A stretch of 64,000 bases of DNA, from NCBI GenBank assembly GCA_964019165.1, contig OZ025269.1, positions 8,853,191 to 8,917,190 on the forward strand, read 5' to 3'. The position numbers and the translations under genes were made by a program. The DNA comes from Mastigias papua (lineage: Eukaryota > Cnidaria > Scyphozoa > Rhizostomeae > Mastigiidae). The notes under the pieces were generated by a model, which was not told the origin of the DNA, did not search any database, and saw only the letters and a program-made list of their open reading frames with translations. Shown here in pieces: positions 1 through 14,628 of the stretch. The number at the start of each line of letters is the position of its first letter. Within the stretch, counting starts at the first letter, position 1.

Positions 1-2439
1 AAATTAGCCTTAGTCTTTGTTTTTACACTATAGACAGCTTTATAGTGCTTTAAATGTAGCATAACTGACAATACTGTGCAATGCCTACAATCACTATAAG
101 TACGTGAGTCATAGCTCGAAAACATAATCTAAGCATGTTTCTATAGTCAATCTAGAATTTATCATATCATATCATATCACCATCAGATCTGTAGTCATTG
201 CTGTATTGTAAGACTTTGCACACATACGTATTTTAGGCCCATCACAAGCAATGACAATATGTGTATATACTGCTGTATGATTGAATTTAGGTGGATGTAC
301 TTCAATGTCATGCATTAACCGTCTTTTACATGTATGGTTGCACGGATGCCAGTAGTTTAGCTAATGGTTCCTACTAAAATTAACCTTAGTCTTTCTTTTT
401 AAGCTATATACAGCTTTAAAGTGCTTTAAATGTAGCACAACTGACAATACTATGCAAGGCCTACAATCACTATAAGTACGTGAGTCATAGCTCCAAAACA
501 TAATCTAAGCATGTTTCTACAGTCAATCTAGCATTTATCATATCATATCACCATCAGATCTGTAGTCATTGCTGTATTGTCAGACTTTGCACACATACGT
601 ATTTTAGGCCCATCACAAGCAATGACAGTATGTGTATATACTGCTGTATGATTCAAATTGAATGGTTGTACGTCAATGTCATGCATTAAACGTCTTTTAC
701 ATGTATGGTTGCACCGATGCCAGTAGGTTAGCCAATGTTTCTACCTCAAATTAGCCTTAGTCTTTGTTTTTACACTATATACAGGTTTAATGTGCTTTAC
801 ATCTATCAAAACTGACAATACTATGCAAGGCCTACAATCACTATAAGTACGTGAGTCATAGCTCCAAAACATAATCTAAGCATGTTTCTACAGTCAATCT
901 AGCATTTATCATATGATATCACCATCAGTTCTGTAGTCATTGCTGTATTGTCAGACTTTGCACACATACGTATTTTAGGCCCATCACAAGCAATGACAAT
1001 ATGTGTATATACTCCTGTATGATTGAATTTGAGTGGATATACGTCATTGTCATGCATTAAACGTCTTTTACAAATATGGTTGCACCGATGCCAGTAGTTT
1101 CGCTAATGTTTCCACCTCAAATTAGCCTTAGTCTTTGTTTTTGCACTATATACAGCCTTAATGTGCTTTACATGTATCAAAACTGACAATACTGTGCAAG
1201 GCCTACAATCACTATAATTACGTGACTCAAAGCTCCTAAACATAATCTAAGAATGTGTCTACAGTCAATCTAGCATTTATCATATCATATCACCATCAGA
1301 TCTGTAGTCATTGCTGTATTGTAAGACTTTGCACACATACGTATTTTAGGCCCATCACAAGCAATGACAATATGTGCATATACTGCTGTATGATTGAATA
1401 TGAGTAGATGTACTTCAATGTCATGAATTAAACGTTTTTTACATTTATGGTTGCACCGATGCAAGTAGTTTCGCTAATGGTTCCTACTCAAATTAGCCTT
1501 AGTCTTTGTGTTTACACTATATAAAGCGTTATAGTGCTTTCCATGTAGCAACACTGACAATTGAGTGCAAGGCCTACAATCACTATAAGTACGTTACTCA
1601 TAGCTCCTAAACATAATCTAAGCTTGTTTCTACAGTCAATCTAGCATTTATCATATCATATCACCATCAGATCTGTAGTCATTGCTGTATTGTAAGACTT
1701 TGCACACATACGTATTTTAGGCCCATCACAAGCAATGACAATATGTGTATATACTGCTGTATGATTGAATTTAAGTGGATGTACTTCAATGTCATGCATT
1801 AAACGTCTTTTACATGTATGGTTGCACAGATGCAAGTGGTTTCGCTAATGTTTCCACCTCAAATTAGCCTTAGTCTTTGTTTTTACACTATAGACAGCTT
1901 TAGAGTGCTTTAAATGTAGCATAACTGACCATACTGTGCAATGCCTACAATCACTATAAGTACGTGAGTCATAGCTCCAAAACATAATCTAAGCATGTTT
2001 CTATAGTCAATCTAGAATTTATCATATGATATCATATCAACATCAGATCTGTAGTCATTGCTGTATTGTAAGACTTTGCACACATACGTATTTTAGCCCC
2101 ATCACAAGCAATGACAATTTGTGTATATACTGCTGTATGATTGAATTTAGGTGGATGTACTTCAATGTCATGCATTAACCGTCTTTTACATGTATTGTTG
2201 CACAGATGCCAGTAGTTTAGCTAATGGTTCCTACTAAAATTAACCTTAGTCGTTCTTTTTAAACTATATACAGCTTTAAAGTACTTTAAATGTAGCACAA
2301 CTGACAATACTATGCAAGGCCTACAATCACTATAAGTACGTGAGTGATAGCTCCAAAACATAATCTACGCATGTTTCTACAGTCAATCTAGCATTTATCG
2401 TATCATATCACCATCACATCTGTAGTCATTGCTGTATTG

Positions 2440-3480
2440 TAAGACTTTCCACACATACGTATTTTAGGCCCATCACAACCAATGACAATATGTGTATATA
2501 ATGCTGTATGATTGACATTGAGTGCAAGTACGTCAATGTCATGCATTAAACGTCTTTTACATGTATGGTTCCACAGATGCCAGTAGGTTCGCTAATGTTT
2601 CCTACTCAAATTAGCCTTAGTCTTTGTTTTACACTATATACAGCTTTAATGTGCTTTACATGTAGCAAAACTGACAATACTATGCAAGGCCTACAATCAC
2701 TATAAGTACGTGAGTCATAGCTCCTAACCATAATCTAGGCATGTTTCTACAGTCAATCTAGCATTTATCGTATCATATCACCATCAGATCTGTAGTCATT
2801 GCTGTATTGTAAGACTTTGCACACATACATATTTTAGGCCCATCACAAGTAATGGCAATATATGTATATAGTGCTGTATGATCCAACTTGAGTGCAAGTT
2901 CGTCAATGTCATGCATTAGACGTCTTTTACATGTATGGTTGCACCGATGCAAGTAGTTTCGCTAATGGTTCCTACTCAAATTAGCCTTAGTCTGTGTTTT
3001 TACACTATATACAGCTTTAAAGTGCTTTAACTGTAGCAAAACTGACAATACTGTGCAAGGCCTACAATCACTATAAGTACGTGAGTCATAGCTCCACAAC
3101 ATAATCTAAGCATGTTTCTACAGTCAATCTAGCATTTATCATATCATATCACCATCAGTTCTGTAGTCATTGCTGTATTGTCAGACTTTGCACACATACG
3201 TATTTTAGGCCCATCACAAGCAATGACAATATGTGTATATACTGCTGTATGATTCAAATTGAATGGTTGTACGTCAATGTCATGCATTAAACGTCTTTTA
3301 CATGTATGGTTGAACGCATGCCAGTAGGTTAGCCAATTTTTCTACCTCAAATTAGCCTTAGTCTTTGTTTTTACACTATATACAGCTTTAATGTGCTTTA
3401 CATCTATCAAAACTGACAATACTATGCAAGGCCTACAATCACTATAAGTACGTGAGTCATAGCTCCAAAACATAATCTAA
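2440..3480. repeat. Higher-order repeat block, copy A
   Basis: This stretch of about three monomers carries rare shared variants: GTTTTACACTATA with one T fewer, CCAACTTGAGTGCAAGTTCG near 2883, and GAACGCATGCC at 3312. The same variants in the same order reappear 2967 bp downstream, that is 8 monomers later. The boundaries are approximate. Confidence 0.8.
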
Positions 3481-5406
3481 GCATGTTTCTACAGTCAATC
3501 TAGCATTTATCATATCATATCACCATCAGTTCTGTAGTCATTGCTGTATTGTCAAACTTTGCACACATACGTATTTTAGGCCCATCACAGGTAATGGCAA
3601 TATGTTTTTATACTGCTGTATGATTGACATTGAGTTTATGTACGTCATTGTCATGCATTAAACGTCTTTTACATGTATGGTTGCACCGATGCCAGTAGTT
3701 TCGCTAATGGTTCCTACTCAAATTAGCCTTAGTCTGTCTTTTTACACTATATACAGCGTTATAGTGCTTTACATCTATCAAAACTGACAATACTATGCAA
3801 GGCCTACAATCACTATAAGTACGTGAGTCATAGCTCCAAAACATAATCTAAGCATGTTTCTACAGTCAATCTAGCATTTATCATATCATATCACCATCAG
3901 TTCTGTAGTCATTGCTGTATTGCCAGACTTTGCACACATACGTATTTTAGGCCCATCACAAGCAATGACAATATGTGTATATACTCCTGTATGATTGAAT
4001 TTGAGTGGATATACGTCATTGTCATGCATTAAACGTCTTTTACATATATGGTTGCACCGATGCTAGTAGTTTCGCTAATGTTTCCACCTCAAATTAGCCT
4101 TAGTCTTTGTTTTTGCACTATATACAGCTTTAAAGTGCTTTACTTGTAGGAAAACTGACAATACTATGCAAGGCCTACAATCACTATAAGTACGTGACTG
4201 ATAGCTCCTAAACATAATCTAAGCATGTTTCTACAGTCAATCTAGCATTTATCATATCATATCGCCATCAGATCTGTAGTCATTGCTGTATTGTAAGACT
4301 TTGCACACTTACGTATTTTAGCCCCATCACAAGCAATGACAATATTTGTATATACTGCTGAATCATTAAAAATGAGTGGATGTACGTCACTGTCATGAAT
4401 TAGACGTCTTTTACATGTATGGTTGCACCGATGCAAGTAGTTTCGCTAATGGTTCCTACTCAAATTAGCCTTAGTCTTTGTGTTTACACTATATACAGCT
4501 TTAATGTGCTTTACATGTAGCAAAACTGACAATACTATGCAAGGCCTACAATCACTATAAGTACGTTACTCATAGCTCCTAACCATAATCTAGGCATGTT
4601 TCTACAGTCAATCTAGCATTTATCATATCATATCACCATCAGATCTGTAGTCATTGCTGTATTGTAAGACTTTGCACACTTACGTATTCTAGCCCCAACA
4701 CAAGCAATGACAATATGTGTATATACTGCTGTATGATTGAAATTGATTGGATGTTCGTCATTATCATGCATTAAACTTCTTTTACATGTATGGTTGCACC
4801 GATGCAATCAGTTTCGCTAATGGTTCCTACTCAAATTACACTTAGTCTTTGTTTTTACACTTTATACAGCTTTAAAGTACTTTACATATAGCAAACCTGA
4901 CAATACTATGCAAGGCCTACAATCACTATAAGTACGTGACTCATAGCTCCAAAACATAATCTAAGCATGTTTCTACAGTCAATCTAGCATTTATCATATC
5001 ATATCACCATCAGATCTGTAGTCATTGCTGTATTGTAAGACTTTGCACACTTACGTATTTTAGCCCCATCACAAGCAATGACAATATTTGTATATACTGC
5101 TGTATCATTGAAATTGAGTGGATGTACGTCATTGTCATGAATTAGACGTCTTTTACATGTATGGATGCACCGATGCAAGTAGTTTCCCTAATGGTTCCTA
5201 CTCAAATTAGCCTTAGTCTTTGTTGTTACACTATATACAGCTTTAAAGTACTTTACATGTAGCAAAACTGACAATACTATGCAAGGCATACAATCACTAT
5301 TAGTACGTGAGTCATAGCTCCACAACATAATCTAAGCATGTTTCTACAGTCAAGCTAGCATTTATCATATCATATCACCATCAGATCTGTAGTCATTGCT
5401 GTATTG

Positions 5407-6447
5407 TAAGACTTTGCACACATACGTATTTTAGGCCCATCACAACCACTGACAATATGTGTATATACTGCTGTATGATTGACATTGAGTGCAAGTACGT
5501 CAATGTCATGCATTAAACGTCTTTTACATGTATGGTTGCACAGATGCCAGTAGGTTCGCTAATGTTTCCTACTCAAATTAGCCTTAGTCTTTGTTTTACA
5601 CTATATACAGCTTTAATGTGCTTTACATGTAGCAAAACTGACAATACTATGCAAGGACTACAATCACTATAAGTACGTGAGTCATAGCTCCTAACCATAA
5701 TCTAGGCATGTTTCTACAGTCAATCTAGCATTTATCATATCATATCACCATCAGATCTGTAGTCATTGCTGTATTGTAAGACTTTGCACACATACATATT
5801 TTAGGCCCATCACAAGTAATGGCAATATGTGTATATAGTGCTGTATGATCCAACTTGAGTGCAAGTTCGTCAATGTCATGCATTAGACGTCTTTTACATG
5901 TATGGTTGCACCGATGCAAGTAGTTTCGCTAATGGTTCCTACTCAAATTAGCCTTAGTCTGTGTTTTTACACTATATACAGCTTTAAAGTGCTTTAACTG
6001 TAGCAAAACTGACAATACTGTGCAAGGCCTACAATCACTATAAGTACGTGAGTCATAGCTCCACAACATAATCTAAGCATGTTTCTACAGTCAAGCTAGC
6101 ATTTATCATATCATATCACCATCAGTTCTGTAGTCATTGCTGTATTGTCAGACTTTGCACACATACGTATTTTAGGCCCATCACAAGCAATGACAATATA
6201 AGTATATACTGCTGTATGATTCAAATTGACTGGTTGTACGTCAATGTCATGCATTAAACGTCTTTTACATGTATGGTTGAACGCATGCCAGTAGGTTAGC
6301 CAATTTTTCTACCTCAAATTTGCCTTAGTCTTTGTTTTTACACTATATACAGCTTTAATGTGCTTTACATCTATCAAAACTGACAATACTATGCAAGGCC
6401 TACAATCACTATAAGTACGTGAGTCATAGCTCCAAAACATAATCTAA
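5407..6447. repeat. Higher-order repeat block, copy B
   Basis: This is the counterpart of the block at 2440-3480. The GAACGCATGCC variant lies at 6279 against 3312, and the CGTCAATGTC that follows GCAAGTT lies at 5868 against 2901, both offset by 2967 bp. The pair shows that multi-monomer units, not only single monomers, have been copied in this array. Confidence 0.8.
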
Positions 6448-9400
6448 GCATGTTTCTACAGTCAATCTAGCATTTATCATATCATATCACCATCAGATCT
6501 GTAGTCATTGCTGTATTGTAAGACTTTGCACACATACGTATTTTAGGCCCATCACAACCAATGACAATATGTGCATATACTGCTGTATGATTGAATATGA
6601 GTAGATGTACTTCAATGTCATGAATTAACCGTTTTTTACAGGTATGGTTGCACCGATGCAAGTAGTTTCGCTAATGGTTCCTACTCAAATTAGCCTTAGT
6701 CTTTGTGTTTACACTATATAAAGCGTTATAGTGCTTTCCATGTAGCAACACTGACAATTGTGTGCAAGGCCTACAATCACTATAAGTACGTTACTCATAG
6801 CTCCTAAACATAATCTAAGCTTGTTTCTACAGTCAATCTAGCATTTATCATATCATATCACCATCAGATCTGTAGTCATTGCTGTATTGTCAGACTTTGC
6901 ACACATACGTATTTAAGGCCGGTCACAAGTACTGACAATATGTGCATATACTACTGTATGATTGAAATTGAGTGCAAGTACGTCAATTTCATGCATTAAA
7001 CGTCTTTTACATGTATGGTTGAACGCATGCCAGTAGTTTCGCTTGTGTTTCCCACTCAAATTACCCTTAGTCTTTCTTTTTACACTATATACAGCTTTAA
7101 AGTGCTTTACATGTAGCAAATTTGACTATACTATGAAAGGCCTACAATCACTATAAGTACATGAGTCATAGAACCAAAACATAATCTATGCATGTTTCTA
7201 CAGTCAATCTAGCATTTATCATATCATATCACCATCAGATCTGTAGTCATTGCTGTATTGTAAGACTTTGCACACATACGTATTTTAGGCCCATCACAAG
7301 CAATGACAATATGTGTATATACTGCTGTATGATTGAATTTAAGTGGATGTACTTCAATGTCATGCATTACACGTCTTTTACATGTATGGTTGCACCGATG
7401 CAAGTGGTTTCGCTAATGTTTCCACCTCAAATTAGCCTTAGTCTTTGTTTTTACACTATATACAGCTTTATAGTGCTTTAAATGTAGCATAACTGACAAT
7501 ACTGTGCAATGCCTACAATCACTATAAGTACGTGAGTCATAGCTCCAAAACATAATCTAAGCATGTTTCTATAGTCAATCTAGAATTTATCATATCATAT
7601 CATATCAACATCAGATCTGTAGTCATTGCTGTATTGTAAGACTTTGCACACATACGTATTTTAGGCCCATCACAACCAATGACAATATGTGTATATACTG
7701 CTGTATGATTGAATTTAGGTGGATGTACTTCAATGTCATGCATTAACCGTCTTTTACATGTATGGTTGCACAGATGCCAGTAGTTTAGCTAATGGTTCCT
7801 ACTAAAATTAACCTTAGTCTTTCTTTTTAAACTATATACAGCTTTAAAGTGCTTTAAATGTAGCACAACTGACAATACTATGCAAGGCCTACAATCACTA
7901 TAAGTACGTGAATAATAGCTCCAAAACATAATCTACGCATATTTCTACAGTCAATCTAGCATTTATCATATCATATCACCATCACATCTGTAGTCATTGC
8001 TGTATTGTAAGACTTTGCACACACACGTATTTTAGGCCCATCACAACCAATGACAATATGTGTATATACTGCTGTATGATTGACATTGAGTGCAAGTACG
8101 TCAATGTCATGCATTAAACGTCTTTTACATGTATGGTTGCACAGATGCCAGTTCGTTCGCTAATGTTTCCTACTCAAATTAGCCTTAGACTTTGTTTTAC
8201 ACTATATACAGCTTTAATGTGCTTTTCATGTAGCAAAACTGACAATACTATGCAAGGCCTACAATCAGTATAAGTACGTGAGTCATAGCTCCAAACCATA
8301 ATCTAAGCATGTTTCTACAGTCAATCTAGCATTTATCATATCATATCACCATCAGATCTGTAGTCATTGCTGTATTGTCAGACTTTGCACACATACGTAT
8401 TTTAGGCCCATCACAAGTACTGATAATATATGCATATACTGCTGTATGATTGACATTGAGTGCAAGTACGTCAATGTCATGCATTAAACGTTATATACAA
8501 GTATGGTTGAACCGATGCCAGTAGTTTCGCTGATGTTTCCCCCTCAAATTATTCTTAGTTTTTGTTTTTACACTATATACAGCGTTATAGTGCTTTACAT
8601 ATAGCAAAACTGACAATTCTGTGCAAGGCCTACAATCACTATAAGTACGTGAGTCATAGCTCCAAAACATAATCTAAGCATGTTTCTACAGTCAATCTAG
8701 CATTTATCATATCATATCACCATCAGATCTGTAGTCATTGCTGTATTGTCAGACTTTGCACACATACGTATTTCAGGCCCATCACAACCAATGACAATAT
8801 GTGTATATACTGCTGTATGATTCAAATTGAATGGTTGTACGTCAATGTCATGCATTAAACGTCTTTTACATGTATGGTTGCACCGATGCCAGTAGGTTAG
8901 CCAATGTTTCCACCTCAAATTAGCCTTAGTCTTTGTTTTTACACTATATACAGCTTTAATGTGCTTTACATCTATCAAAACTGACAATACTATGCAAGGC
9001 CTACAATCACTATAAGTACGTGACTCATAGCTCCTAAACATAATCTAAGAATGTGTCTACAGTCAATCTAGCATTTATCATATCATATCACCATCAGATC
9101 TGTAGTCATTGCTGTATTGTAAGACTTTGCACACATACGTATTTTAGGCCCATCACAAGCAATGACAATATGTGCATATACTGCTGTATGATTGAATATG
9201 AGTAGATGTACTTCAATGTCATGAATTAACCGTTTTTTACATGTATGGTTGCACCGATGCAAGTAGTTTCGCTAATGGTTCCTACTCAAATTAGCCTTAG
9301 TCTTTGTGTTTACACTATATAAAGCGTTATAGTGCTTTCCATGTAGCAACACTGACAATTGTGTGCAAGGCCTACAATCACTATAAGTACGTTACTCATA

Positions 9401-12400
9401 GCTCCTAAACATAATCTAAGCTTGTTTCTACAGTCAATCTAGCATTTATCATATCATATCACCATCAGATCTGTAGTCATTGCTGTATTGTAAGACTTTG
9501 CACACACACGTATTTTAGGCCCATCACAACCAATGACAATATGTGTATATACTGCTGTATGATTGAATTTAAGTGGATGTACTTCAATGTCATGCATTAA
9601 ACGTCTTTTACATGTATGGTTGCACCGATACAAGTGGTTTCGCTAATGTGTCCACCTCAAATTAGCCTTAGTCTCTGTTTTTACACTATATACCGCTTTA
9701 AAGTGCTTTACATGTAGCAAACCTGACAATACTATGCAAGGCCTACAATCACTATAAGTACGTTAGTCATAGCTCCTAAACATAATCTAAGCATGTTTCT
9801 ACAGTCAATCTAGCATTTATTATATCATATCACCATCAGATCTGTAGTCATTGCTGTATTGTCAGACTTTGCACCCATACGTATGTTAGGCCCATCACAA
9901 GTACTGACAATATGTGTATATACTGCTGTATGATTGAAATTGAGTGCAAGTACGTCAATGTCATGCATTAAACGTCTTTACATGTATGGTTGAACGCATG
10001 CCAGTAGTTTCGCTTGTGTTTCCTACTCAAATTAGCCTTAGTCTTTCTCTTTACACTATATACAGCGGTATAGTGCTTTACATGTAGCAAAACTGACAAT
10101 ACTATGCAAGGCCTACAAGCACTATAAGTACGTGAGTCATAACTCCAAAACATAATCTAAGCATGTTTCTACAGTCAATCTAGCATTTATCATATCATAT
10201 CACCATCACATCTGTAGTCATTGCTGTATTGTAAGACTTTGCACACATACGTATTTTAGGCCATCACAAGCAATGACAATATTTGTATACACCGCTGTAT
10301 GATTGAATTTGAGTGGATGTACTTCAATGTCATGCATTAAACGTCTTTTACATGTATGGTTGCACCGATGCCAGTAGTTTCGCTAATGGTTCCTACTCAA
10401 ATTAGCCTTAGTCTTTCTTTTTACACTATATACAGCTTTAAAGTGCTTTAACTGTAGCAAAACTGACAATACTGTGCAAGGCCTAAAATCACTATAAGTA
10501 CGTTAGTCATAGCTCCTAAACATAATCTAAGCATGTTTCTACAGTCAATCTAGCATTTATTATATCATATCACCATCAGATCTGTAGTCATTGCTGTATT
10601 GTAAGACTTTGCACACATACGTATTGTAGGCTCATCACAAGCAATGACAATATGTGTATATACTGCTGTATGATTGACATTGAGTGGAAGTACGTCAATG
10701 TCATGAATTAAACGCCTTTTAGATGTATGGTTGCACCGATGCCAGTAGTGTCGATAATGTCTCCTGCTCAAATTAGCCTTAGTCTCTGTTTTTACACTGT
10801 ATACAGCTTTAAAGTGCTTTACATGTAGCAAAACTGACAATACTATGCAAGGACTACAATCACTATAAGTACGTGAGTCATAGCTCCAAAACATAATCTA
10901 AGCATGTTTCTACAGTCAATCTAGCATTTATCATATCATATCACCATCAGATCTGTAGTCATTGCTGTATTGTAAGACTTTGCACACATACGTATTTTAG
11001 GCCCATCACAAGCAATGACAATATTTGTATACACCGCTGTATGATTGAATTTGAGTGGATGTACTTCAATGTCATGCATTAACCGTCTTTTACATGTATG
11101 GTTGCACCGATGCCAGTAGGTTAGCCAATGTTTCTACCTCAAATTAGCCTTAGTCTCTGTTTTTACACTATATACAGCTTTAAAGTCCTTTACATGTAGC
11201 AAAACTGACAATACTATGCAAGGCCTACAATCACTATAAGTACGTGAGTCATAGCTCCAAAACATTATCTAAGTATGTTTCTACAGTCAATCTAGCATTT
11301 ATCATATCATATCACCATCAGATCTGTAGTCATTGCTGTATTGTCAGACTTTGCACACATACGTATTTTAGGCCCATCACAAGCAATGACAATATGTGTA
11401 TATACTAATGTATGATTGAAATTGAGTGGATGTACGTCAATGTCATGCATTAAACGTCTTTTACATGTATGGTTGCACCGATGCCAGTAGTTTCGCTAAT
11501 GGTTATTACTAAAACTAGCCTTAGTCTTTGTTTTTACACTATATACAGCTTTAACGTACTTTACATGTAGCAAAACTGACAATACTATGCAAGGCCTACA
11601 ATCGCTATAAGTACGTGAGTCATAGCTCCAAAACATTATCTAAGTATGTTTCTACAGTCAATCTAGCATTTATCATATCATATCACCATCAGATCTGTAG
11701 TCATTGCTGTATTGTCAGACTTTTAGGCCCATCACAAGCAATGACAATATGTGCATATACTGCTGTATCATTGAAATTGAGTGCAAGTACGTCAATGTCA
11801 TGCATTAAACGTCTTTTACATGTATATTTGCACTGATGCCAGTAGTTTCGCTAATGTTTCCTACTCAAATTAGCCTTAGTCTTTGTTTTTACACTATATA
11901 CAGCATTAAAGTGCTTTACATGTAGCAAACCTGACAATACTATGCAAGGCCTACAATCACTATAAGTACGTGAGTCATAGCTCCACTGCATAATCTAAGC
12001 AAATTTCTACAGTCAATCTAGCATTTATCATATCATATCACCATGAGATCTGTAGTCATTGCTGTATTGTAAGACTTTGCACACATACGTATTTTAGGCC
12101 CATCACAAGCAATGACAATATGTGTATCTACTGCTGTATGATTGAAATTGAGCGGATGTACGTCAATGTCATGCATTAAACGTCTTTTACATGTATGGTT
12201 GCACCGATGCCAGTAGTTTCGCTAATGTTTCCTACTCAAATTAGCCTTAGTCTTTGTTTTTACACTATATACATCTTTAGAGTGCTGTACATGTTGCAAT
12301 GCTGACAATACTATGCAAAGCCTACAATCACTATACGTACGTGAGTCAAAGCTCCAAAACATAATCTAAGCATGTTTCTACAGTCAATCTAGCATGTATC

Positions 12401-14615
12401 ATATCATATCACCATCAGATCTGTAGTCATTGCTGTATTGTCAGACATTGCACACATACGTATTTTAGGCCATCACAAGCAATGACAATATGTGTATCTA
12501 CTGCTGTATGATTGAACTTGAGTGGATGTACGTCAATGTCATGCATTAAACGTCTTTTACATGTATGGTTGCACCTATGCCAGTAGGTTCGCTAATGTTT
12601 CCTACTCACATTAGATTAAGTCTTTGTTTTCACACTATATACAGCTTTAATGTGCCATACATGTAGCAAAACTGACAATACTACGCAAGGCCTACAATCA
12701 CTATAAGTACGTGAGTCATAGCTCCAAAACATAATCTAATCATGTTTCTACAGTCAATCTAGCATTTATCATATCATATCACCATCAGATCTGTAGTCAT
12801 TGCTGTATTGTCAGATTTTGCACACATGCGTATTTTAGGCCCATCACAAGCAATGACATTATTTGCATATACTGCTGTATGACTGAAATTGAGTGGAAGT
12901 ACGTCAATGTCATGTATTAAACGTCTTTTAGATGTATCCTTGAAACGATGCCAGTAGTTTAGCTAATGTTTCCACCTCAAATTAGCCTTATTCTTTGTTT
13001 TTACACTATATACAGCTATACAGTGCTTTACATGTAGCAAAACTGACAATACTGTGCATGGCCTACAATCACTATAAGTACGTGAGTCATAGCTCCAAAC
13101 CATAATTTAGGCATGTTTCTACAGTCAATCTAGCATTTATCATACCATATCACCATCAGATCTGTAGTCATTGCTGTATTGTCAGACTTTGCACACATAC
13201 GTATTTTAGGCCATCACAAGCAATGACCATATGTGCATATACTACTGTATGATTGACATTGAGTGTAAGTACGTCAATGTCATGCATTAATTGTCTTTTA
13301 GATGTATGGTTTTACCGATGCCAGTAGTTTAGCCAATGTTTCCACCTCAAATTAGCCTCAGTCTTTGTTTTTACACTATATACAGATTTAAAGTGCTTTA
13401 CATGTAGCAAAACTGATAATACTATTCAAGGCCTACAATCACTATAAGTACGTGAATAATAGCTCCAAAACATAATGTAAGCATGGTTCTACAGTCAATC
13501 TTGCATTTATCATATCATATCACCATCAGATCTGTAGTCATTGCTGTATTGTCAGACTTTGCACACATACGTATGTTAGGCCCATCACATGCAATGACAA
13601 TATGTGCATATACTGCTGTATGATTGATATTGATTGCAAGTACGTCAATGTCATGCATTAATCGTCGTTTAGATGTATCCTTGCACCGACGCCGGTAATT
13701 TAGTCAATGTTTCCACCTCAAATTAGCTTTAGTCTTTGTTTTTACACTATATACAGCTTTAAAGTGCTTTACATGTAGCAAACCTGACAATACTATGCAA
13801 CGCCTACAATCACTATAAGTACGTGAGTCATAGCTCCATAACATAATCTAAGCATGTACCTACTGTCAATCTAGCATTTATCATATCATATCACCATCAG
13901 ATCTGTAGTCATTGCTGTATTGTAAGACTTTGCACACATGCGTAGTTTAGGCCCATCACAAGCAATGGCAATATATGCATAGACTGCTGTATGATTGATA
14001 TTGAATGCATGTACTTCAATGTCATGCATTAACCGTCTTCTAGCTCTATGGGTGCACCGATGCCAGTAGTTTCGCTAATGTTTCCTACTCAAATTAGCCT
14101 TAGTCTTTGTGTTTGCACTATATACTGCTTTAAAGTGCTTTACATGTAGCAAAACTGACAATACTATGCAAGGCCTACAATCACTATAAGTACGAGAGTC
14201 ATAGCTCCAAAACATAATCTAAGTATGTTTCTACAGTCAATCTAGCATTTATCATATCATATCACCATCAGATCTGTAGTCATTGCTGTATTGTCAGACT
14301 TTTAGGCCCATCACAAGCAATGACAATATGTGCATATACTGCTGTAAGATTGACATTGAGTGCAAGTACGTCAATGTCATGCATTAAACGTCTTTTACAT
14401 GTATGGTTGCACCTATGCCAGTAGTTTGGCTAATGTTTCCTACTCAAGTTAGCCTTAGTCTTTGTATTTACACTATATACAGCTTTAAAGTGCTTTACAT
14501 GTAGCAAAACTGACAATACTATGCAAGGCCTACAATCACTATAAGTACGTGAGTCATAGCTCCAAAACATAATCTAAGCATGTTTCTACAGTCAATCTAG
14601 CATTTATCATATCAT

Positions 14616-14628
14616 ATCACCATAAGAT
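14616..14628. repeat. Target-site duplication, left copy (RTE-like insertion)
   Basis: ATCACCATAAGAT ends where satellite sequence stops. An identical 13-mer is found at 15429-15441, where the satellite resumes in the correct phase. The normal satellite reads ATCACCATCAGAT, so both copies share the same private variant. Confidence 0.9.

Larger units (their letters stand above)
1..14628. repeat. 371-bp satellite array, left block
   Basis: Head-to-tail monomers of about 371 bp run from the window edge. The landmark AAATTAGCCTTAGTCTTTG recurs at about 748, 1119, 1490 and 1861, each 371 bp apart. A monomer with an extra ATCAT in its ATCAT tract is 376 bp. About 39 monomers lie in this block. Divergence is mostly scattered point changes, and some variants are shared by distant monomers, which indicates higher-order structure. 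The array has no left boundary in the window. A minus-strand frame of up to 109 codons is open in several monomers, but substitutions do not respect codons and I do not call it a gene. The length is close to two nucleosome repeats, as in many centromeric or heterochromatic satellites; that role is inference. Confidence 0.97.

Noticed and set aside
7188..7481. Plus-strand ORFs in satellite monomers as genes
   Set aside because: They are chance frames of the repeat; no family motif, and substitutions ignore codon position.
1..14628. Regularly spaced direct repeats resembling a CRISPR array
   Set aside because: The period is 371 bp, all of the unit is repeated and there are no spacers; this is a eukaryotic satellite.
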